DNA of 10,655 nucleotides, from assembly GCA_003557605.1 (NCBI GenBank), contig PWNW01000313.1, positions 1 through 10,655 on the forward strand. Reading direction: 5' to 3'. Shown piece after piece: positions 6,214-10,655 of the stretch (positions are counted from its first letter, which is position 1; each line of letters begins with the position of its first letter). This DNA is from Spirochaetaceae bacterium. GTDB taxonomy: Bacteria > Spirochaetota > Spirochaetia > PWKH01. The position numbers and the translations under genes are program-made. Below the pieces are notes generated by a model. The model worked only from the letters and a program-made list of their open reading frames with translations. It was not told the origin of the DNA and ran no database searches.

Positions 6214-6981
6214 ATGAAAAAGAAGATCGGTGTTGCGTTTGGCGGCGGTGCAGTGCTTGGTGCTGCACATGTCGGGGTTCTTCGTGCTTTCGAGGAATAT
6301 GATTATGAAATTACCCATATCAGCGGAACGAGTATCGGGTCGCTTGTTGGAGCACTTGTTGCGTTTGGAAAAGACTGGAGAGAAGTTGAAGAGATTGCCC
6401 TCAATCTCAGCTGGCTGAAAGCAGCTAGACTGAGCTTTTCACGGATGGGCCTGCTTTCAAATGAGAAGCTCGGGGAATCCATCATAGATATGATTGGTGA
6501 TGTTAGATTCGAAGATGCAGAAATACCTCTCTATATGGTTGCAGCTGACATCGGAAACGGGGATAGAGTGGTGATTTCATCCGGTGAAGTTGCCCCAGCT
6601 ATTATGGCCAGCACCTGCATTCCGGGAATTTTTGAGCCGGTGGAGCTTGATGGGAGACTGCTGGTTGACGGGGGAATTTGTGAGAATGTTCCGGTTCAGG
6701 TACTGAATGAACTCGGGGTTACCCCGATTATCGGCGTGGATTTAATGACCAGGCATGCACACCGCCGTCCTAAAAGCATTATTGAAGTTCTCATCAACAG
6801 TTTTGCTTTCGCCCTTTCAGGTGACACAAAGCAGTTTTCCAACAATAAAGGAATAACAATGATCACACCGAGCCTTTCAGAATACAACTCTGTTGATACA
6901 AAGCAGATACCCGGTTTAATTGCCCAGGGGTATCAGGATGCGGTGCAGGTTCTTCAGGAACTGGAAAAGAAGAATAACTGA
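6214..6981 (+). CDS. Patatin-like phospholipase (RssA-type)
   Basis: 255-residue alpha/beta hydrolase of the patatin family with a Ser-Asp catalytic dyad. The oxyanion loop is G10-G-G-A-V-L-G16, the nucleophile elbow is G38-T-S40-I-G42, and the catalytic aspartate lies in D152-G-G-I-C-E-N-V-P. These enzymes release fatty acids from phospholipids or other acyl esters. The size and single domain match the E. coli RssA/YchK group. There is no signal peptide or membrane segment, so it is probably cytosolic. The ATG at 6214 is preceded by GGGGAG at 8 bases. It appears to be transcribed alone: it has its own candidate promoter, and marR downstream has another. No clear terminator follows it. Native substrate unknown. 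Confidence 0.92.
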   Translation: MKKKIGVAFGGGAVLGAAHVGVLRAFEEYDYEITHISGTSIGSLVGALVAFGKDWREVEEIALNLSWLKAARLSFSRMGLLSNEKLGESIIDMIGDVRFEDAEIPLYMVAADIGNGDRVVISSGEVAPAIMASTCIPGIFEPVELDGRLLVDGGICENVPVQVLNELGVTPIIGVDLMTRHAHRRPKSIIEVLINSFAFALSGDTKQFSNNKGITMITPSLSEYNSVDTKQIPGLIAQGYQDAVQVLQELEKKNN

Positions 6982-6996
6982 AATTTCATAATCAGC

Positions 6997-7025
6997 TTGA
7001 CTGAAGCGTTGTCTATGCATATATT
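6997..7025 (+). promoter_or_regulatory. Promoter of the marR-wrbA operon
   Basis: TTGACT (6997-7002), a 17-base spacer, TATATT (7020-7025); both boxes match 5 of 6 consensus bases. Transcription would start near 7032, inside the left arm of the inverted repeat. Confidence 0.75.
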
Positions 7026-7058
7026 ATTCCATATCTAATAGTTTGATATGGAATAATA
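7022..7058. promoter_or_regulatory. Perfect 14-bp inverted repeat, probable MarR operator
   Basis: TATTATTCCATATC (7022-7035) and GATATGGAATAATA (7045-7058) are perfect inverted copies with a 9-base spacer. The left arm overlaps the -10 box and the predicted transcription start, and the right arm ends 10 bases before the marR ATG. Because only part of the left arm would be transcribed, this is better read as a DNA operator than an RNA hairpin. The arms repeat at 23 bp, close to two helical turns, so two regulator dimers could bind the same face. Autorepression by the adjacent MarR protein is the natural reading. Confidence 0.8.
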
Positions 7059-7068
7059 GGCGGAATAT

Positions 7069-7524
7069 ATGAAACGAGTTTGGGAGAGCACAGAACGGGA
7101 AAAAAAAGTACTTGATTTGTATATCAAGCTGCGAAGAAGTGTGAGCAGTGTTGAAAGACGAATTGCATCAAAAAATCCGCTTCCAGAACGGCTGACAATG
7201 AGCCAGTTTGCAGTCCTTGAGGCCCTGTTTTTCCATGGGCCGCTGCCGCAGCATGTGATTGCTGAAAAAATTCTTTCTTCCACAGGAAATTTAACTTTTG
7301 TTATAGATAACCTGGTAAAAGCCGGACTGGTGAAACGAGTTCCAGATGAACGGGACAGGAGAATAAAAAACATTCAGCTGACCCAGGAGGGCAGTGAATT
7401 AATTGCAAAAACTTTTCCCAATGTTGCAGATGCGATTGTCACAAGCATATCCGTGTTGACGGATCAGGAAATAGATGAATTGTCCAGAATATTGAAAATT
7501 CTGGGGACAGAGCAAAGAAACTAA
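7069..7524 (+). CDS. MarR-family regulator, MhqR-like
   Basis: 151-residue winged-helix repressor. N-terminal helices (about 1-40) and C-terminal helices (about 115-148) should form the dimer interface. The DNA-binding core has the recognition helix S-T-G-N-L-T-F-V-I-D-N-L-V-K-A-G-L-V (70-87) and the wing D-E-R-D-R-R (93-98) followed by L-T-x-E-G. S-T-G-N-x-T-x-V-I-D-N-L closely resembles the quinone-responsive MhqR group. The protein has no cysteine, so it cannot be a thiol-redox sensor like OhrR or YodB; direct ligand binding is more likely. The next gene, 22 bases away, is a WrbA-type quinone reductase, which fits that role. The SD (AGGCGGA) is modest. A 14-bp perfect inverted repeat overlies its promoter, implying autorepression. 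Confidence 0.93.
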   Translation: MKRVWESTEREKKVLDLYIKLRRSVSSVERRIASKNPLPERLTMSQFAVLEALFFHGPLPQHVIAEKILSSTGNLTFVIDNLVKAGLVKRVPDERDRRIKNIQLTQEGSELIAKTFPNVADAIVTSISVLTDQEIDELSRILKILGTEQRN

Positions 7525-7546
7525 AAAACTGGATGAGGAGGATTAT

Positions 7547-8155
7547 ATGAAAATTTCCATTATATTTTATTCTATGTACGGTCATATGTATGAGATGGCG
7601 AAAGCCGCCGCAGAAGGAGCAGCTCAGGTATCTGGAGCAGAGGTGAAGCTGTAACGGGTTGCTGAAACTTTGCCGGAACATGTATTAGAGAAGATGGGAG
7701 CTCTTGAAGCTCAAAAGCAGTTTAAGGACATACCGATTGCTTCTCCAGAGGTTCTTGAAGAATCTGATGGAATTTTGTTTGGAATACCAACACGTTTCGG
7801 GAACATGAGTGCCCAGATGAAGGCGTTTTTTGATTCAACAGGTGGATTATGGGCAGCAGGAAAACTTATCGGAAAACCTGCATCAGTCATGGCATCCAGC
7901 GCTATGCAGCATGGAGGACAGGAATCCACAATTCTCTCTGCACATATAGTGCTTCTGCATCACGGTATGGTGATAACAGGTCTTCCAGGCAGCTTCCAGG
8001 GCCTTGGCGGGATAGACGAAGTTTCAGGGGCATCATTCTACGGTGCTTCAACTATCACTGGTGCCCAGGGAGAAAGGATGCCCAGCGAAAATGAGCTTGC
8101 CGCTGCTAAATTCCAGGGGAAACATCTTGCAGAGATAGCTGCTAAGCTGTCGTGA
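7547..8155 (+). pseudogene. wrbA: WrbA-type NAD(P)H:quinone oxidoreductase, interrupted by in-frame TAA
   Basis: The reading frame begins at ATG 7547 after a strong GAGGAGG SD (5 bases) with M-K-I-S-I-I-F-Y-S-M-Y-G-H, the FMN-phosphate loop of WrbA flavodoxin-like quinone reductases. It continues to G-A-E-V-K-L and then meets TAA at 7652-7654 (codon 36). The same frame carries on without a shift as R-V-A-E-T-L-P, aligning with E. coli WrbA V-V-V-K-R-V-P-E-T, so the stop sits where a Lys is expected. The rest is intact: P-T-R-F-G-N-M-S, T-G-G-L-W-A, H-G-G-Q-E-S, H-H-G-M-V-I, Y-G-A-S-T-I, ending at TGA 8155. Full length would be 202 residues, normal for WrbA, which reduces quinones by two electrons. 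An AAA-to-TAA change alone explains it. Restart at TTG 7670 would give a 161-residue product lacking the FMN loop. Could be a recent mutation or a sequencing error. Confidence 0.88.
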
Positions 8156-8162
8156 CAAGGCA

Positions 8163-8198
8163 GGCATTCCGAGGACTTATGTTGGTCCTCGGAATGCC
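8163..8198. terminator. Perfect 14-bp hairpin between convergent wrbA and acnA
   Basis: GGCATTCCGAGGAC (8163-8176) and GTCCTCGGAATGCC (8185-8198) form a perfect GC-rich stem with an 8-base loop. It lies 7 bases after the wrbA stop and 6 bases from the acnA stop. Neither strand has a clear U-tract, so classic intrinsic termination is not certain; it may act as a shared 3'-end stabiliser or a transcription barrier. Confidence 0.6.
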
Positions 8199-8204
8199 GT
8201 ACAT

Positions 8205-10655
8205 TTAGAAAAACAGCTCTTTCAGTACATATGGAAGAATCCCGCCATGACGGAAATATGCAGCTTCGATAGGTGAATCAAGTCTGCAGCAGACAGGGAA
8301 AGACTTAATTGACCCGTCAGGGCGTTGCGCTTCAACTTCAAGTTCCTGACCTGGAATCAATGGACCTTCAATTTTGACAGTAAACAGTTCCTGACCTGTA
8401 AGGCCTAACGTACTTCTGCTGCTGTGTTCGGCATAGGTCAGAGGAAGGATGCCCATCCCGACAAGATTACTTCGATGAATTCGTTCAAATGATTTGGCAA
8501 TGACAGCCTTCACTCCCAGCAGCCTGGTTCCTTTTGCTGCCCAGTCCCGTGAGGATCCGGTCCCATACTCCTTTCCAGCAAGGATGATTAACGGTATTCC
8601 TGCTGATTTGTATGCCTCAGCAGCATCATAGACGTAGGCGATGGTTCCCTGGGGCAGTATTTTAGTGATACCTCCTGTCTTCGGACTAGTCAGCACTTGC
8701 CGAATTCGAGTATTTGCAAACGTTCCGCGTACCATTACTTCATGGTTGCCCCGCCTGGACCCGTATGAGTTGAATGCATCCTCATCAATTCCAAGGCTCT
8801 TGAGATATGTACCTGCAGGATATGTCGGATCGATATTACCTGCAGGACTTATATGATCGGTAGTAACCGAATCTCCAAGGACAAGGAGGGCCCGGGCATG
8901 ATGTATGGCCGATAATGGTTCCTCTTCTTCTGATAACTGCTTAAAGAAGGGAGGCTGTACAATATATGAGGAATCTGCATCCCAAGAAAAGACTGCCCCT
9001 GCGGGTGATGAAAGATCATTCCATTTTTTGTCCCCTGTGAATATATCCGCATACTGTGATGTAAAGGTTTCCTCTGATATGTGATCTGAAATGAGGCGCC
9101 TTATTTGTTCAGGGTCAGGCCAGATATCATGGAGAAAGACATTGTTTCCATGCTGGTCTGTCCCCAAGGGGTCACGGTGCAGATCAATAGCAACGGTGCC
9201 GGCAAGGGCATAGGCGATTACAAGCATCGGGCTCATAAGGTATGAGTCTGATACACTGCTATGTATTCTTCCCTCAAAGTTTCTGTTGCCTGAAAGCACC
9301 GCCGCCAGCGGAAGGTTGTGGGTTTTCTGGGCATGTTCCACTTCCGGATGCAGAGGGCCTGAATTTCCGATGCAGGTAGTGCATCCGTACGCTGCAATAT
9401 GAAACCCGAGGGTTTCAAGGCAGGGCATCAACTGTGAGGATTGAAGGTAATGTGCGGCTGACTTTGACCCTGGTGCGAGTGAAGTTTTCACCCAAGGAGG
9501 AACCTTTAGACCCTTTTCTACAGCGTGTTTTGCCAGCAGGGCTGCCCCAAGCATAACCGCCGGGTTTGAAGTATTTGTGCATGAGGTAATCGCTGCTATG
9601 ACTACTGCTCCAGGAGTAAGGACCACGGTTTCTCCATGTAATACTATTTCAGCAGATTCACTCGGTGGTTGGGACGTCTGGAGCCGTGCGGAAACAATCT
9701 CTCCAGCTTTCGATAATGGAATATTGTCCTGAGGCCTTGCCGGCCCCGCAATGCAAGGCTCAACGGTTTCAAGGGGAAGGTGAATAACTGCATCGTATTC
9801 CGGTTCAATTTCGTTGTAGAACATGCTGTTTGCTTCAGTATAGACCTTTGTTCGCTCCGCAGCCTCTGCCCTGCCGGTAGCATGCAGATATTCTATTGTT
9901 CTGGAATCAATGGGAAAAAACCCCGCTGTTGCGCCATATTCAGGGCACATATTTGCTGTCGTCGCACGGTCAGGGATGTCAAGGTTTTTTAGTCCAGGTC
10001 CAAAAAACTCGACAAACCATCCAACAACACCGATGTCCCTGAGTTTTTTTGTCACGGTAAGCACCAGATCTGTTGCTGTACACAGCGGCGGGAGAGTTCC
10101 GGTAAGTCTGACCCCTGCGACCTTTGGAATCTGCATGAAATACGGCTGTCCCAGCATGACTGCCTCAGCCTCAATTCCTCCGACTCCCCAGCCCAAAACC
10201 CCGAGACTGTTGATCATCGTGGTATGGCTGTCGGTTCCGACAAGCGTGTCAGGGTAGAGTATGCCGGCTTGTTCTTTGACAACCTCAGCGAGAAATTCAA
10301 GGTTTACCTGATGACAGATACCGGAATTGGGAGGAACAACCCGGAAGCGGGAAAAGGAGTTCTGCGCCCATTTCAGCAGTGAGTACCGCTCTGAGTTCCT
10401 GTCATATTCAAGGGAGACATTTTTCTCTAAAGCATCATGGGTGCCGTAATGATCAATCTGTATAGAATGATCAATGATGAGATCTACTGGGATTTTCGGG
10501 TTTACCAGCAGAGGATCTTTCCCAAATGCGGCTGCAGCATCTCGCATTGCCGCAAGGTCCGCAACTGCAGGAACTCCGGTAAAGTCCTGCATCAGTACAC
10601 GAGCTGGGAAGAAGGGGATCTCTCTGCTGCCTTCATCGTCGTTCCCACCATGGAC
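8205..10655 (-). CDS. acnA: Aconitate hydratase A (N-terminus outside window)
   Basis: 816 visible residues of the cytosolic [4Fe-4S] enzyme that isomerises citrate to isocitrate via cis-aconitate. The frame is open to the window edge and includes R-E-I-P-F-F-P-A-R-V-L before M-Q-D-F-T-G-V-P-A-V. Since that motif sits near residue 90 in E. coli AcnA (about 890 residues), roughly the first 70-80 residues are missing. Cluster ligands are present: Cys359 in T-S-C-T-N-T-S-N-P, and Cys425 and Cys428 in G-C-T-T-C-I-G-N-S-G-P. Also seen are G-T-D-S-H-T-T, the swivel-domain G-D-S-V-T-T-D-H-I-S-P-A-G, N-S-Y-G-S-R-R-G-N-H-E-V-M, and G-T-G-S-S-R-D-W-A-A-K-G. It is AcnA/IRP-like rather than AcnB. No other TCA gene is in view, and its promoter lies beyond the right edge. 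Confidence 0.97.
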   Translation of the reverse strand, partial: VHGGNDDEGSREIPFFPARVLMQDFTGVPAVADLAAMRDAAAAFGKDPLLVNPKIPVDLIIDHSIQIDHYGTHDALEKNVSLEYDRNSERYSLLKWAQNSFSRFRVVPPNSGICHQVNLEFLAEVVKEQAGILYPDTLVGTDSHTTMINSLGVLGWGVGGIEAEAVMLGQPYFMQIPKVAGVRLTGTLPPLCTATDLVLTVTKKLRDIGVVGWFVEFFGPGLKNLDIPDRATTANMCPEYGATAGFFPIDSRTIEYLHATGRAEAAERTKVYTEANSMFYNEIEPEYDAVIHLPLETVEPCIAGPARPQDNIPLSKAGEIVSARLQTSQPPSESAEIVLHGETVVLTPGAVVIAAITSCTNTSNPAVMLGAALLAKHAVEKGLKVPPWVKTSLAPGSKSAAHYLQSSQLMPCLETLGFHIAAYGCTTCIGNSGPLHPEVEHAQKTHNLPLAAVLSGNRNFEGRIHSSVSDSYLMSPMLVIAYALAGTVAIDLHRDPLGTDQHGNNVFLHDIWPDPEQIRRLISDHISEETFTSQYADIFTGDKKWNDLSSPAGAVFSWDADSSYIVQPPFFKQLSEEEEPLSAIHHARALLVLGDSVTTDHISPAGNIDPTYPAGTYLKSLGIDEDAFNSYGSRRGNHEVMVRGTFANTRIRQVLTSPKTGGITKILPQGTIAYVYDAAEAYKSAGIPLIILAGKEYGTGSSRDWAAKGTRLLGVKAVIAKSFERIHRSNLVGMGILPLTYAEHSSRSTLGLTGQELFTVKIEGPLIPGQELEVEAQRPDGSIKSFPVCCRLDSPIEAAYFRHGGILPYVLKELFF

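Noticed and set aside
7652..7654. Stop-codon recoding (selenocysteine or pyrrolysine) in wrbA
   Set aside because: Those use TGA or TAG, not TAA; the expected residue is an ordinary lysine, and TAA ends other genes here.
327..10592. Many other open frames on the opposite strands of the lyase, encapsulin, MFS, patatin and aconitase genes
   Set aside because: They lie inside well-supported genes, lack SDs and recognisable domains, and are shadows of the coding frames.

Overview
Chromosomal-type bacterial DNA of moderate GC content, with compact genes, good Shine-Dalgarno (SD) sequences and sigma70-like promoters. I see no tRNA, rRNA, CRISPR, transposase, phage or plasmid genes. Taxonomy cannot be fixed from the sequence. 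The mix of a tyrosine phenol-lyase/tryptophanase-type enzyme, a family 1 encapsulin with ferritin-like cargo, a patatin-like lipase and an AcnA-type aconitase would fit an anaerobic or facultative Gram-negative-like bacterium; Spirochaetota is a guess only.

Layout. (1) 1-326: the 3' end of an unrecognised + strand gene and a convergent hairpin. (2) 327-1793 (-): a PLP-dependent beta-eliminating lyase with the tyrosine phenol-lyase specificity residues but unusual core substitutions, on its own promoter. (3) 1966-3127 (-): a two-gene operon, cargo then shell, encoding a mini-ferritin with a C-terminal encapsulin-targeting tail and the encapsulin shell protein. It has a near-consensus promoter and a strong intrinsic terminator. 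(4) 3290-4558 (+): an MFS transporter of oxalate/formate-antiporter-like type, divergent from the encapsulin operon. (5) 4619-4828 (-) and 4933-6150 (+): a 69-residue two-helix membrane protein and a second, Fsr-like MFS transporter, transcribed from back-to-back promoters that share a long inverted repeat. (6) 6214-6981 (+): a patatin/RssA-like lipase. (7) 7069-8155 (+): a cysteine-free MarR/MhqR-like repressor followed by a WrbA-type quinone reductase gene broken by one in-frame TAA. A 14-bp perfect inverted repeat sits on the marR promoter. (8) 8163-8198: a 14-bp perfect hairpin between convergent genes. (9) 8205-10655 (-): aconitase acnA, lacking its N-terminus because it runs off the window.

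How they work together. The ferritin-like protein should be packed inside the encapsulin shell to oxidise and store iron. The MarR-wrbA pair looks like an autoregulated quinone/electrophile response unit, currently disabled by the stop codon. The two transporters, the lipase and the aconitase look like separate transcription units. The points most worth following are the encapsulated ferritin operon, the divergent lyase, the interrupted wrbA, and the two operator-like inverted repeats at 4865-4902 and 7022-7058.
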